Assembly: GCA_015501585.1 (NCBI GenBank)
Contig: JADNRY010000041.1
Location: forward strand, 186,001 to 250,000
DNA length: 64,000 bases
DNA from: Rhodocollybia butyracea
Lineage: Eukaryota; Basidiomycota; Agaricomycetes; Agaricales; Omphalotaceae
Reading direction: 5' to 3'
Position numbers and translations under genes: made by a program. Below, in pieces: positions 14,001 through 28,983 of the stretch. Below the pieces are notes generated by a model. It saw nothing but the letters and a program-made list of their open reading frames with translations. It did no database searches and was not told the origin of the DNA. Positions within the stretch are counted from its first letter, which is position 1. Every line of letters starts with the position of its first letter.

Positions 14001-16211
14001 TAGGATGGGAAGACAAGCTCCGTTGCCTCAGCAACCTTCTCTCAGCTTCCCACTGCGTCTTCCTGGCTCGATCTCGTTCACGACTTCCATCAAAAGATGA
14101 CGATGGGATTACTGGTCCTTCAACATCGGACTCGAGGGCCCTGTCTTTGGTAATAGCCTCGATCCTCTGCTTCTCCATCTTTTCTTCAATCCTTTCGATC
14201 CTGCGTACTACAGGCGATCGTGTGACAACGGGCCCACTTTCGCTCTCGCTTGCACTGGAATTTCCAGCGGGTGCAGGTTTAGAGAGGAGACGTTTGATAT
14301 TGACTGTTGGAGGAGATGAGCTCTGGTCGACGGGGAGGTACGGTGAAGGTGAGGAGATATGGGAAGAACTCGGGCTCAAAGGTGACGTGTATCGCTGTCC
14401 ATAAGATGATCCGGGAGAACGTTGTAGAGAGGATTCGAGGGAGGTGGAACGCGATGCAGTAGCTGCGTTCGTCAGCTCGGTGGGATGTATATGATTGCGA
14501 CTGGTAAATGTTGAGGTAGGAGCTGTGGTAGTAAAGGTTGTATGAGAGGACTCCATTCCTTCTGTCCCATATCCGGAAGGCTCGGAACGAACGTCAACTG
14601 GAGCGGGTACTCTGGCCCTAGTGACCGGGGAGTCTATAGGGGATTAATGATAAACATCAACATGAGGATCTTGAATACTACGCACCTTTCGCGGAAGACG
14701 TTGTCCTTGACGACCCGGCGGCGACTCGGGTATATCCTACGTGCGAGGTGGCTATGAAACACGTAGATCAGAATTGTACTTCAGGAAAGAAAATGTCATC
14801 AAAAACTAATACCTCGTAACGAAGCACGCGACCTTGGTCCTGACGCGCTGTCCTCGCGTACTATGTCTTTCGATGAGCTAGCTGGAAGCTGGAACTCCAG
14901 TTCTGGAGTAGATGAATTTGACCTAAGGTATTGCACTGCAGTATAAACGTCGAGAGCGTCAGGAGAGTTGGCTGAAAACTGCGCAGGTAAATGTGGTGTT
15001 TGGTGCATTGAGGAAAGGTGACGGCCAGTTGGAGATGGTGGTGCTGCTATCTTGGGTGAGGTGTCGTGAAGAAAAGAATCGTATGTAGGAATTCGCTGCG
15101 GGATTGTCTGTGTAGTAGTTTCGCTGCTACTAGCAACTGGAAGCTGGGAAATCGTCTTCGTAGATGCCACAGAATGGCTCGAGAAGGTTGAATCTATCGA
15201 AGAGATGGATTGTGACCGATCGAGTGAAGAGTCTAGGGATCAGAAAAAGAATTAGAGCCCGAGTAATAAGGAAGTATCGAACAGACATGTTGACGGGAAA
15301 AAAATATGCACATGTTCAATTGAAGAGATAGTAAAAAAAAAGTAGGTAAGCACCTTCCGTAACTGCGATACTGTTTCTTGGCTTGGACACCAGACTAAAG
15401 CCGAAGACAGAACCGTATCCAGACTTTATGGCATTTCTGTCAATTGAACCTTCATCGAAAGACGTGGGATTTGCGACTGAATCTGCAATACAGTATATAT
15501 TGAATCAGAATGAACGTGGAAACGCAGTGAAACAGTTAACTCACCTTCCCAAACGCTTTTCAGTACCTTGACATCCCCAGATAGCAGACCTAACTCTTTC
15601 GATATCTCCGCTGCTGATGTATCTACAGTTTTCAAGTCTTTAGGACGCTGGATCTGTTTCACATCTGTTTGCAACCTTCTCCCATTAACCAAACTATCGC
15701 GCCTTTGTTGACCTGTACTATCCATGAGTTTGGGAGAACTGATAGTGGCGACCGCACTGGTGCGTGACTTCGCAGTTTTGGCCGGCCTAGGAGAAGGTAC
15801 AAGGGGATTTAAGGGTCGCGCTAACGCTGTATTCACAGTTTTAGTGGCTGAAGGGGACTTGGTGCCGAAAGCAATTGTAACGCGGGGAGGTGTCCCAAGT
15901 GATATTGCTGTAGTTCGTGGATGAGCAATACGGGATGGGGGAGATGCAGTTACTGATGAACGAATGGATGCTGGAGTAGATGACGATGTTGAAAACGGAG
16001 GTCTTGTGGAACGAATGGTGTTGGTTGACGGCTGAGGAAAAGGGACAGATGGTTGAGGTTTGAGGGCACGAGGGAGACAGGTTTTCTTTGCGCTCCCAGT
16101 AGCCTGAAGCGTAGAAGGTATTGGCTTGAAACTTGCCTCATTTCGAGTCCAGCCAATCTCTGATTTTGTCCGCGTGTTGTTTATACGACCATTAGCAGTT
16201 GGTCCAGACAT
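11058..16211 (-). CDS. Serine/proline-rich low-complexity protein, unknown function
   Basis: I do not recognise the family. Coding blocks on the minus strand run from MSGPTANGRINNTRTKSEIG (16211) through about 15549, 15493-15354, 15231-14813, about 14751-14696, 14634-12644, about 12590-12000 and about 11850-11058. The joins at 15549/15493, 15354/15231 and 14696/14634 keep frame and use GT-AG ends. The product is probably over 1300 residues, dominated by Ser, Pro, Thr and Arg, with many SP/TP and RxxS sites that look like kinase targets. One charged coiled-coil segment (EREKMREKERSERAREKQ and following) lies near 13430-13530. The C-terminus has a more ordered stretch, DKEKADKWNDLLERSRRAGG, then an acidic tail. 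Such proteins in fungi are often cortical or cytoskeletal scaffolds, but that is only an analogy. The last two exon junctions are the least certain. Confidence 0.6.
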
Positions 16212-16780
16212 ACAACGGAGGAAGCAATCTTTTATAACCTTTTGGCTCTACAGTTACCATGAATTTTTACGGAGAAACCTTAAGTATGAAACTTGCCTCA
16301 AAGGCTCAGGGTGGCAAAGTGAAACTTGAGATAAAATGAAACCGGGAAAGCAGAAAGACTCGAGTTGAGAAAGAGCGTGGATATTAGAACGAGTGTGGTT
16401 GGGGACGAGGGCATTCAAAAGGGTTGGTTATAAAAGTGCTATAGCTTAAAAGAAAGTAAAAGTATACTAAAATTTGGGCGCTTAAACAATGTAATCGGGT
16501 CCGTTGTTATGGCAGTGTTTCGGAGTTCGGTTACTAGCCGAAATACCCAATTCCTTTACACCGAATGACAGTATGACCAGATGACAACTGCTCAGTCGCG
16601 AATTTCGCATGGCCCTCAGTGAGATATTCAGCAACCCAAATCGCAGTTCTAAAGTGAGGTCAAATAAAAGTATCAAACAAATAATATAATCTCACCTAGT
16701 ATGTAACTGCAGTTCGCCTTTTCCACAACGTACTGCTGATTCACCTTTAGCCAAAGCCATAAATATGATTATCTGATCTT
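16212..16780. other. Gap between convergent and divergent transcripts
   Basis: About 570 bases between the start of the serine-rich gene and the stop of the RNA cyclase gene, both on the minus strand. It should contain the promoter of the former. I see no clear gene; only short open frames are present. Confidence 0.35.
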
Positions 16781-17921
<1,141 letters not shown>

Positions 17922-18034
17922 AATGGTTTTGTTTACTAAATTATTATAAGTAACCAAGTACTGTAAAAGTAATCAGATGTCAATTCCCGAAAATAGTAAT
18001 TGACAACGCTTCTTCTTCAGTAGCATTCCAGTCA

Positions 18035-21000
18035 ATGTCGGATTCCAAACGAAAGGAAATCGATGCTTTTTTTCAACTTTTTTGCAACTTTTGACTTGAC
18101 AAGCCCTGTCGCTACGCTTGCAGACCTCAGCGATGGTCAGGCTCTCTTTGAGGTTTTGTCCGTGGTGTGCGTCAGTTATCCATTTCTCTCCTTTTTACCT
18201 CTAATGTTTTACATACAGTGACTCTGAATACTTTCGCCAATCGACACGTCCATCTGCTCAGCCTTCAGACAATTGGGTCCTACGCTTTGGCGCGCTCAAG
18301 CGGCTGTATCGTCTAATGACACAGTACTTCTCCGACGTGCTACAGAAACCAACTAGTGGCTTGGATGTACCTAATCTGCAAGCCATGGCCAAGGATGGCG
18401 ATGACACAGCGACACTCACAATGTGTAGATTAACAATTGCTATCGGAGTCCAGTGCGAGAAGAACAAAGTATTTATTGACAAGATACAAGGGTTAAGCCA
18501 GGTAGATCAGCATCATCTCATGAAGGTTATTGAACAAGTAATGCATTATCTCTCACCAAACCAGACCCAAGCTAACTAAAATCAGGTCATGTCGCGAATA
18601 ACCACGTCGAATTCATCAGATCATGTCGAGGCTAGCATGACCGAGTACGCTATCACCTGGTCAAAATTTATACACTTTCTGAATGTGTGGACATAGGGAT
18701 GACCACTACTATCGAATCCAGTCAGAGAAGAGTATGATAATCAATGAAAAGGAGACATTAGAAAAGGTCTACCAACAATTACTCGATGAACATCGCCATT
18801 TACAAACTGCGCACGACGACGTGCTATCTGAGAAGGGAGATCTTGTCGCTCAGCTCAAGGAAGCAAGAAGAGAAGTCGACAACCGGAAGCATGACGGGAA
18901 AGCGGATGTCATGTTGCGTACAGAAATTGATAGACTAAGGACAGATCTGTGAGTCTTTCCTACTCATATTCACGCTCCCCAACTGATGGTGCGGAGAATG
19001 TCAGCCAAAAAAGTGAAGATAATCTTGCAATGGCTGAATCAGAGGTCGACAAACAGACGTTTGTAGTGACAGATTTGACGCGTAAAGTCGAAGAGCTGCA
19101 AACCCTTGCGGACGAAGCAGAGAAGTTGAAAGATCAGCTCGACGAGTATGCATAAATCTCTTGTTGCAGAGTATTCACTCATTTTCTATCAGATATCGAC
19201 ATGCCACTGAAAAACTAAACAAGGTGGAGAATGTGCTGGAAAAGTACAAGAAAAAGTTACAGGAAGCGTCTGAACTTAGACAGCGCGTCAAAGTAGATCT
19301 TTGCATTCCTATTATTGCTTCTCCAACTGACTTGATATGTCAGACCCTCGAAAAACAAAACGCTGACCTAGTTGATCAGAATGCTTCTCTCGAAGAAGAG
19401 TTCCGCAAGGTTGCAGCGTTTCGGCCGCTCATGGATTCGTATAAGAACCAAATCGCTGACCTCGAAAGCAAAGCATCGGCACGCACTCACGACCTCGAGA
19501 CGCTCAAATTCGAGCTAGAACAAGCGCGGACAAAGCTAAAAATCGTCACAGAGGAGCGCGCAAAGGATTCGGAGACCATTGAGCTCTACCAAGAACGAGT
19601 GCGAGAGCTCGAGTTGTCTGATCCTCGTCCACCAAAAATAACGCGGACGAGGCAAGACTCGACAGATAGCACTTCGTCCTTGAAAGAATATGCAGCATCA
19701 CCTGTTGAAGATGAAGATGGTGATGAAGAAGAAGACGCGAAAGCGATGGGTCTTGGCGGAGAGCTGCATGATGCGGAGTCAGGAACAACAATGACGGACT
19801 TGAAGCTGCAGATCCGGAAGCTGAAACGGGAGTTGGATGCAGTTAGGAAGAATGAAGCTGATGCGAGCAGGGTACTAGTGCTGGAAAACCTTTTGGAAGA
19901 TGCCAACCGAACAAAGTCAAGATATGAAGCCGATTATCTTACTGCTCACCGGGAGAAGCTTGTGCTGCAGAGAGATCTGGAGGAAATCCGAAGTGGGAAA
20001 TCCATGGGTGATGGGCAAGTATCCTTGAATATTTTGTTGAGCTTTATTGACATTTCTCGTAGTGCCGAAGCGGCGATTGCTCTTCGTCAACGCTTGAACG
20101 AGTCGGTAGATCAGCTAGACTCGCTCCGCAAAGAACATGCCGAGCTCGAAATTCGCTTTGAGTCCCAGAATAAAGAGCTCATCATTGCAAAGTCGGATCG
20201 TAAGACCTTTTTATACTTATCGTATCCCGTTCTGATCTCAGTCGTTTAATGATAGTCACTTTGGTTAACAAAGATCAACTCGATATTCTTGCTTCCCTTC
20301 GAGAATCGGTCAATGAAGACAAAGTCGGCCTGGAAGCTGACCTTGCACGGGTTCAAAAACAGAACAAGGAACTATCCGAGAAAAACCGAATGCAACTGGA
20401 GCAAGTTAATGCTCTATTGCTCGAAAAAGTCAACCTGCAAAGTGAAGGAATAGGTCAGCGCGAAAAGATGCTCCAACGTGAACGGGACTTTGGGTTCGTT
20501 GCCTCTGGTCGATCTTTTGGAACAATCACTAATATTTCCATCGAAGCGATCTCCGTGCCTCGTTATCAGGCAAGAACGTGCCAGAAGATATCAAGCAACG
20601 TCTATTAGCCCTGCATGAAGACAACGTGATGTTAAAGGAGTCACTGAAGACTGCGAACGAAAAGCTCACAAAAGCAAAATCTGTAAGAACTACTGGACTT
20701 TCCCTGAGTGATGGGTTTACATGCTGTGGTTATAGTTTATCAAGAATCAAGACAAGTTATATCGAGAGGAACAGGCTGGCAAGGGCATCGAACCAAATAC
20801 CTCTTCTGTTCGTATCAAGCACCTGACTCTAACATGATTGACTCAACTTATCTAGGGCATGTTCGAGGAAGCTGAAGTTAGTCTACGGTCCCAGATCAAA
20901 ATCCTCGAGGATGAGCTAGAACGGCAAAAGGTTGTGCTCTTTTTTCATCGCTTCACTCTACTAATGATCCCCAGACCTTGATGGTTGAATTAAAGAAGCG

Positions 21001-21203
21001 GTACATGCGAGAGCAAGAATTGATGACGAGTGTTATACACAGCTATGGTATGAACACCACTCGAGGTCACTTGGGACAGCGTCCTAGCAAGACTGCTTGG
21101 TTAACTTCTCAGCGGAACAAGGTAGGTTTTGTCGCCTCAAATTTTTTGGGGGGGTTTGCGCTCTAATCTATGACCTCAGTCTCGTCTTCAACGCGATAGT
21201 TAG
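18035..21203 (+). CDS. Hook-family dynein adaptor
   Basis: Hook proteins link cargo such as early endosomes to dynein; the fungal example is HookA of Aspergillus. The start MSDSKRKEIDAFFQLF at 18035 matches the Hook N-terminus but runs into a stop, because the reading frame shifts by one within a T run near 18077-18083. After the shift it reads ATFDLTSPVATLADLSDGQA, the start of the calponin-homology-like Hook domain. A second ATG at 18063 is in the downstream frame and gives a shortened N-terminus. Exons follow near 18219-18537, 18586-18640, 18698-18949 and on to 21203. From about 18730 onward the protein is almost continuous coiled coil (Leu/Glu/Lys/Gln heptads), for example KLNKVENVLEKYKKKLQEAS. 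The last exon, SRLQRDS, is joined at 21180. Overall about 850-900 residues, a normal Hook length. Confidence 0.85.
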
Positions 21204-21542
21204 TTTTGATCTGGTTTAACGGATAGAATAGTATACCCTCATATGTACAAGTTTTTTTAATGTGTATTGGATACATAGATTTCAGTATACTGTACGATCG
21301 AGACGGGAGTTTGCCGAAAGAAATGCCAGATCCGGGCCCCGTTGCCGTTTTTTTACTCCGCAACTCCGCTGCGTGTTTAAGCACGACGACTTGGACCACG
21401 ACTTGGTCGCCTTCAAGTCAACCTCTTCCTTCCTTCTTCTCTCCGATTCACCTCCTCTACCATTACACTTGCAAAAACGGCGACCGGACCCGGAAACGCA
21501 GCAGTCCGGCGCTCGGTCACACCGTCGAGGACAAGCGTGCAT
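21204..21542 (+). promoter_or_regulatory. Presumed promoter and 5' leader of NOT1
   Basis: A 339-base gap between the Hook stop and the NOT1 start on the same strand. It includes a GC-rich stretch with several CG dinucleotides (21300-21540) after an AT-rich part. I see no gene or clear core promoter element. Confidence 0.3.
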
Positions 21543-24500
21543 ATGGATAACCCGTCGACGAACACGACGAATATCAGCACCATCGTCAAGGCGCAAATTG
21601 TTTTCTTGTTGTCGACACTGACAGAGGATAACTATGAGCGGAATCAGTTGGAAATTCGATCGGTGCGTGGTTGCAAGTACCCTACGAGGAAAACAGCTAA
21701 TTATTTTGCAATAGCTCTCGGAACAACATGGTATAGACACGTATCTGCACTTTATACGTCGTTTAATCGTTCATTCGCATTCACGGCTTGCTTCAAATAA
21801 CAACTCGACAGCATTTGACTCCTCAAATTCACTCACTTTTCGACTCCTCGTCCAAGAAACACAGCGACTAGCTCGAGACCCGTTCTTTGCTGATCGTTTT
21901 CGCGACGGTATCGACAAGGGCGAAGGAGAGGTGTTCAGGAGTTTCGACTTTGTGAGATTCGTTGATCGTGTGGGTCTGCGGCCTCTCGAGCGTTTGGTTC
22001 TCGCTGCGCCAATAATTTCTTCGCCAACCAGAAAGGAATTTGGGCAGCAGGCCCAGACAGTCATCAAAATGTGCTACGACGAGGCCGTCCTCAGTCTTTG
22101 CCACAATCCTTCTTTCGACCACGCCGATTTGTCGCCGAATCAAGTTGCCAAACTCATGGCAAATCTGCTTTCCGATCCGCCGGCAGACTCTCCTGTATTG
22201 GACCCGTCACAACGCCAGGCTCTCATTGTTGCGGCACAAACGAAATATGGCAAAGAAACCATAGCTCCAATGTTGCAGCGAATTTTGCCTAATTTAAGGT
22301 AAATTTTTACGTCTAATTACGTCAACTGAAACTCATCTTTCCATAGTTTGTCTTCCGGAGCCACACCTGTTCAGATTCTCATGCAACTGGGCCCAGAAGT
22401 CACCAACGACACTGATGTTGTTCGTGCAATTCTGGGGCGGTTTGGGATCACAGACGCCTCGCCACCTCAGGATGATCAGGTTATCGACATTGTGTCAAAT
22501 TTGAGCCGCAAAGCCACTGAAGGCGCAGTGCTCTGCGATGTTGCTGCCCTAGTGCGAACTCTGAACAGTTTTCCCGCTTCCAATATTAGCTGGGCTGCCA
22601 TTATTAAATCTTTCGATGTCCCCGACCGCCACGGCGTTGACACGCCCACCCTCAAACTCCTCATCGCCATTCTCCTCAACTGCCCCCGTGACACCGACCC
22701 TCACGCCGTCACTGGATTTTGGTCTATCTGGACTAACGCGCTTTACCAACTGCGACTTCTCGATGCTCTCCTTTCACTTCCTGGTGATACTTTTAACTTT
22801 GTCCACCTCCCTGGTCGTCGAATCGTGACCGTCGATGACGTTGCCGTCGCTAGTCCTACTATCAAATCTCTTGCCGCCAACGTCCAAGGCCACACTTGGA
22901 ATTCACTTGATTTATTTGAAGTGCTGGTGCGGATGGCGGATTCAGAAACTACAGAGATTAGAAATGTTGTTCGGGAAATGCTGGACAAAGCTATCAAAAT
23001 CAGTGCCGAGCTCGTGCACATGGGTCTGTTACAGGTTCCAGTGAGTATCTAACACTATTCTGAATGTGTATTTGCTTACTTTAATTTAGGATGCTCCCTG
23101 GAATGAAATACGTCTTGAATATTCCCGAAAACTGCTAGCAATGTTCCTCGCTGGACATCCCAATCATCAGCTTGTCTTCATGCGTATCTGGCAGATAGAA
23201 CCAACTTATTTAACAGATGCCTTCCGCGACTTCTACACGGAAAATCCCTTAAATATTACCCGCATCTTAGATGTTGCCCAGGATCTCAAAGTACTTCCTT
23301 TCGCCTTTATGTCCTTTACGTTTCTAATTTATTCTTGATAGATCCTTGAAGCACTATTGGAAGTTCGTCCCTTTGGATTCGCATTGGATGTTGCCGCGCT
23401 GGCTTCAAGAAGGGAATATCTGAACCTAGACAAATGGTTAATTGATAATGTCAACAACCATAGTTCGGAATTCTTACATGCAGTGTTGATGTTTCTGGAG
23501 GAGAAAATGCAAAACGAGAAACTAATAAGGATTTCAGACCCTCAGCCCGAATCTAGGACTATGACTCTGAATCCTAACACCATCACTATCATCTTGAGGA
23601 TGCTGCGGAACAGGTATGTCGCTTGCACACTCAATCCGAATTTATCTCATTCATCTGTGCGTAGCCAAAATCAAATGAGCGAGGAAGACAAGCAGTTCTG
23701 GTTGGATGTCAAAAACCACTGTCTTCAAGTCCACCCTCGACTCATGAGTATGATGCCTAACTCAGATGTCGAGCCCGGTTATACCGTCATCAACTATACT
23801 GCCGAAATTGAAACCGAAGTTGATGGGATCTATAAACAAATGTACGACGAAAACACTACCATCGACGATGTTATTGCTATGCTTGAGCGGTCCAAGGAAT
23901 CCAGTAACCCTCGCGACCACGAGGTCTTCTCCTGCATGTTACACTTCCTCTTCGACGAGTACAAATTCTTTCAATCTTATTATCCCGCACGCGAACTAGC
24001 TATGACGGGTTATCTATTCGGCAGTCTAATCCAACATCAGCTCATCGACTACATACCGCTAGGAATTGCTATCCGATACATCCTAGATGCTCTCGATTGT
24101 CCTCCCGAGACGAACCTTTTCAAGTTTGGACTACAAGCGCTGGGTCGTTTCGAAGGCCGGCTGCCCGAATGGAGACCGCTTTGCGACACTTTAGTGCGCA
24201 ACGCGAACCTCACAGAAGCGAGGCCTGAATTAATCACCAATCTACAGAGATATCTTGCATCGACTGGGGATGGGTCTACCCTCGGAGTTGGTGTTCCAGG
24301 CTCTCTTCTTCCTCCAGCTGATATACTTCCGGTGTTCTCTGCAATCCAGCCAGACGTCGTACACGAAGGCATTGAGGTCCCCGTCGAAGAGGTATCAGAC
24401 AGGATTCTATTCATCGTTAACAACCTTGCCCCGAGTAACTTCACCTCTAAACTTGAAGAAATGCAAGGTTTATTCAAAGATGAATATTCCCGGTGGTTTG

Positions 24501-27500
24501 CCAATTATCTGGTCGACCAGAGAATCAGTACTGAGCCCAACAATCATGCCCTGTACCTCGAGTTCCTGGATGCGCTCAACAGGGATAAGCTATCGAAATA
24601 TATACTACACGAGACCCTGGTCAAGTCTGCTAGTGTGCTCAATTCAGAACGAGCATTACAGTTTGGATCAGAAAGGACGACGCTCAAGAACGTTGGAATC
24701 TGGTTGGGAACGCTCACACTTGCCCGCGATATACCAATCAAACACAAAAATCTCTCCTTCAAAGACCTGCTCATCGAAGGGTATGAGTCCGGCCGAAGTA
24801 TAATCGCTATTCCCTTCGTGTGCAAGGTACTCGAGGGTTGTGCGCAGTCCAAGGTGTTCAAACCTCCTAACCCATGGCTCATGGGAGTAATGAGCCTTCT
24901 TGCGGAGCTTTACTTTTTCGCAGACGTCAAGTTGAAGTATAAGTTTGAAATCGAGGTTCTTTGCACTTCCCTTGATATCAACCTTGATGCGATTGAAGCT
25001 TCCACCATTCTCCGGACACGTCCTCTCACTGATTCCCTTGCAGGGCCTTCCCTCCCTGAATATGTCACGGATATCGACTCGCTGCCTATTGGTCCTTATG
25101 ATCCTGCGGGAGCTGGCGCTGGTGGTTCTAGTCTGAGCGCTGAAGGGAGTTTGGTGGGCACAGCGGATGGACAGCAAGTTCTAGGTCTAGGTTCTTCCAG
25201 CCCTCCGGATCCCGCGAGAGTATTGGGCCCTCATATCGAGAACATCCTTTCGAATTTGGCAAATATGGCGCATGTAAACTCTCAACTGAATCCGTTGAAC
25301 TCCCAGCCTGCCTTCAAACGAGCCGTCGCACTCGCTGTCGAACGGGCAGTACGAGAGGTATGTGTCTACTTTTTGTGGGCATTTCCATTTCTGACTTCTT
25401 GCAGATTATACTTCCCGTAGTGGAACGATCTGTTACCATAGCTGGTATATCTACTAGGGAGCTCGTTGCAAAAGATTTTTCGACTGAGGTCAATGAAGAG
25501 AAGATGCGCAAGGCTGGTCATTTAATGGCTCAAAGGCTTGCTGGAAGTCTTGCCCTTGTTACGTGCAAGGAGCCTTTGAAGAGCAATCTCGCCGTGCATA
25601 TACGCCAATTCCTCGCTGAGAGTTCATTTGCTGACGTATGCTTTTACCAAACGCTTTAAGGTCGTATTAATACTAATCTACAATCTCAGATTTCGCAAAA
25701 CGAGCCGGTGATTGCTATCCTCGTTTCAGACAACCTCGAAATCGCCTGTGCAGCCATCGAAAAAGCTGCGATGGAACGTGCTGTCGCTGATGTAGACGAT
25801 GGCTTCGCTTCCGCCTACGAGCAACGTCGTCGACACCGCGAGGTTTGCACCTTGACTTTTTTTTTTATGGTCTTTCATCCTTACTTTTATTCTAGCAACG
25901 CCCTGGACCGTATCTTGACCAGAACGTCATAGGCCCAGCTCATTTCAACATTTCTCTTCCGGATCCCTTGCGCGTGGCCCCGAACGGTGTACAACCCAAT
26001 CAAACCACTGTGTATGAAGACTTTGGTACGTGGATTCTGCGCATAGTACTTTTTTTCATTTTTTGATTCAGCTCCTGCAGGCTTAGACTCGAAAAGGCGG
26101 ATCACCAGCAGACCGAACTCAACAATGTCATTCGCGACCTCGAACCTCTTTCCTCCGACTCCTGCTCCTGAATCTCTGTTGGGCTCCGGTGCTGGTCATC
26201 AAGATGCTATGGATCGATTCAATATCATGACAAGAGATTTGGAAGCACTTTTCGCTCAACTCCCCATCTCCTCTCTTGGGGTGCTTCCACCCAATCATGA
26301 TGTCCGATATCTCATCCGCAACATTCTCAACTCGGCTAATATGGGAGATCGTCAACGTACCCCTCTGCAAATGTCACAGAAGATTGTTCAGTTATTGTAC
26401 AAAACCTCATCTCCTCTTGGCAGGGAGGTATATGTCGCCTTACTGCAGCAGTTATGTGCTGCCTTTGAAGATGTAGCGAAGGAAGCTATCACGTGGCTTT
26501 TGTACGCCGAAGATGAAGTAGGTCGACCACATCGTTCATGTTTACTTGGTAGCTAACAGATCAACAGCGCAAATTTAACGTTCCCGTAACTGTTACTCTT
26601 TTGCGTAGCAGTTTGCTGAACGTTGTTCATCTGGACCAGGCCCTCGCAAAAACACTGTTCTCAATGGGTCCCCGTCCTAGTCTGTTGAACTTTATCTCGG
26701 GATTGATCAGGGAGTGCCTGTCCAACGAACCGCCTGTAGCGTCGCAAGCTCAGTTCCAATACTGTATCGAGGTGCTCACTAATACGACTCAGGAAGGAAA
26801 GGCCACTGATCAGTACGTTATTCTATGATTTTTCTCTGCCCATTTTCCTCATCGGACATCTCCAGGGTCTCTAAGCTTTTGGACGATTTGCGAGGCGTTC
26901 GCCGTCCTGCTGTGGCTTTGATTCCCGAATCGCGTCAGCCTTCCACGAAACCAGGGGCAGAAAATATGCGGGAAAAGCTCCTGGTATGGTTCCAGCAATG
27001 GATTAACATCTACCAGCGTTCACATTCTCCGGAAAAGAACTTCGTTCACTTCATCACTCAACTCACAAAAAATGGCATCGTTAAAGAAGACGACACTTCC
27101 TCTCTTTTCTTCCGTGTCTGTGCCGAGGCCAGTGTTAATAGCTACTTGAAATCTGTAGCCGCGGGAGAGTTTGATTATGCGTTCCAGGCATTGGATGCAA
27201 TGTCCCGCTTGATAGTGTACATGATCAAGTATCACGGGGATCCCTCAGGTGGTAATGTCGACCAGGCCAAGGCGCATTACTTGTCGAAAATTCTTTCGAT
27301 ATTCGTTCTTGTCGTCGCCAATTTTCACGAGGAGCAGGGCGTCACATTCCAGCAAAAACCGTTCTTTAGGTTCTTCTCGAGTCTTATCAATGATTTACAC
27401 TCGATGGAGGTACATCTGGGAACAGCATACTTTCAATTGCTATTTTGTATCAGGTATGTCTTCTTCCGCCGCTGCCGGAGAATCCTTATCCATGCCATTT

Positions 27501-28660
27501 CAGCGATACTTTCATATCCTTGCAACCAACAAATTTCCCTGGGTTTGCGTTTTCGTGGATGTGCCTTATCTCCCACCGTTTGTTCATGCCCAAGCTGTTA
27601 CTATCCGAAAATCGAGAGGTATGTTCCCCGTTTGGCATGTGTTCAACCTTCTAAACATCCGGGTATAGGGCTGGTCAGCTTTCCACAAGTTACTGGGCTC
27701 TCTCTTCAAGTTTTTAGCCCCGTTCCTGAAGGAAGCGGACCTCCAAGTCGCTGCCAGAGATCTATACCGCGGTGCTCTGAGACTGCTCTTAGTCTTGCTG
27801 CACGATTTCCCGGAGTTCCTGAGTGAATACTACTTTACGCTCTGCGATGTCATTCCCCCTCGCTGCATCCAACTTCGAAACATCATACTCAGCGCGTTTC
27901 CTCCTACTATCATCTTACCTGATCCTCACCTTCGCAATATCTCGCTTGAGTCGATCCCAGAAATGGGCCCAATCCCACCCATTATTTCCGACTTCGCATC
28001 TGCATTGAAAAATACTGATCTCAGGGGTCATCTCGACCAATTTCTTTTGAATCGAGGCTCACCTTCATTCCTTTTGACGCTGAAAGATCGATTCAGATAT
28101 CCTGGAATGACTGAAGTGATGCCTGACTCGTACAACCTTTCCCTCCTAAATACGGTTGTGATGTATATCGGGGTTTCTTCTGTTGCACAAGCAAAAGCCA
28201 GGAGCGGTACTTCGGTATTCGTACCAACAGACCCCGGGGTTGTTGCCCTTCAATACCTTGCAGGCAATATGGACGTTGAGGGTTTGTCTTTTCTTTATAT
28301 TATATCTCATCAATCGGACTCAATTTTTCTCTAGGACAACACCATCTCCTTAGTGCAATGGTCCTGCACTTGCGATACCCCAATGCACATACACATTGGT
28401 TCAGTGCTCTCCTTTTGCATCTGTTTATGGAAGTCAAAGATGACAAATTCCGAGAAGTGATGACAAAGGTTCTTCTCGAACGATTCATTGTTCATAGGCC
28501 ACATCCATGGGGTGCTCTCATTACGTTCATTGAGCTACTCAGAAACCCCAAATATGAGTTTTGGAACAAAGAGTTTATTCGTATTGCACCTGAAGTATCG
28601 CTGCTTCTCGAAAGTGTGAGTAGTTTTACTACTGCGAATACCCGAATTGCTGGCAGCTGA
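21543..28660 (+). CDS. NOT1: CCR4-NOT complex scaffold subunit 1
   Basis: Scaffold on which the Caf1/Ccr4 deadenylases, Not2-Not3/5 and Caf40 assemble for mRNA deadenylation. The start MDNPSTNTTNISTIVKAQ at 21543 was chosen because the next ATGs lie inside conserved helices. The N-terminal HEAT region runs to about 24250. A CNOT1 MIF4G-like region follows, with APSNFTSKLEEMQGLFKDEY near 24428, and conserved WLGTLTLARDIPIKHKNL near 24702. The DUF3819 (Caf40-binding) region covers about 25250-25930. The C-terminal NOT-module domain is seen in LLVLLHDFPEFLSEYYFTLC near 27790 and in HPWGALITFIELLRNPKYEF near 28505. The protein ends TANTRIAGS at 28660. It has about a dozen short introns and roughly 2100 residues, as usual for fungal Not1. 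It appears complete. Confidence 0.95.
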
Positions 28661-28983
28661 ACGCTTGTGGCAGGTCGCGACATCAATATTTCAGTAGATT
28701 TTTTCTTTACCTTTTTCACCAGTCCCTTCTAGTCCGTCTGCTATCTTTGCACAATGTCTGCTGTTTTCATACTTATTTTCTGGGTTGTTTCTCTTTTCAT
28801 TTGTCTTTTACATCGTGCACAATGTATTGTAACAGTATTATTATCATTTTGAACTTCGGAAAATTATGGGCTGTGGAACTCAAATAATGGCATGTGATGT
28901 GCAAGCAAGAAGATACATGCTGATCTGATAATAATTCCCGCGATACGCGATACCTTTTCTTAAGCCCTTTACTTATCACCTCG
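28661..28983. other. Gap downstream of NOT1
   Basis: About 320 bases, T-rich just after the NOT1 stop, consistent with a 3' UTR and then the promoter of the next gene on the same strand. No gene or repeat is seen. Confidence 0.35.
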
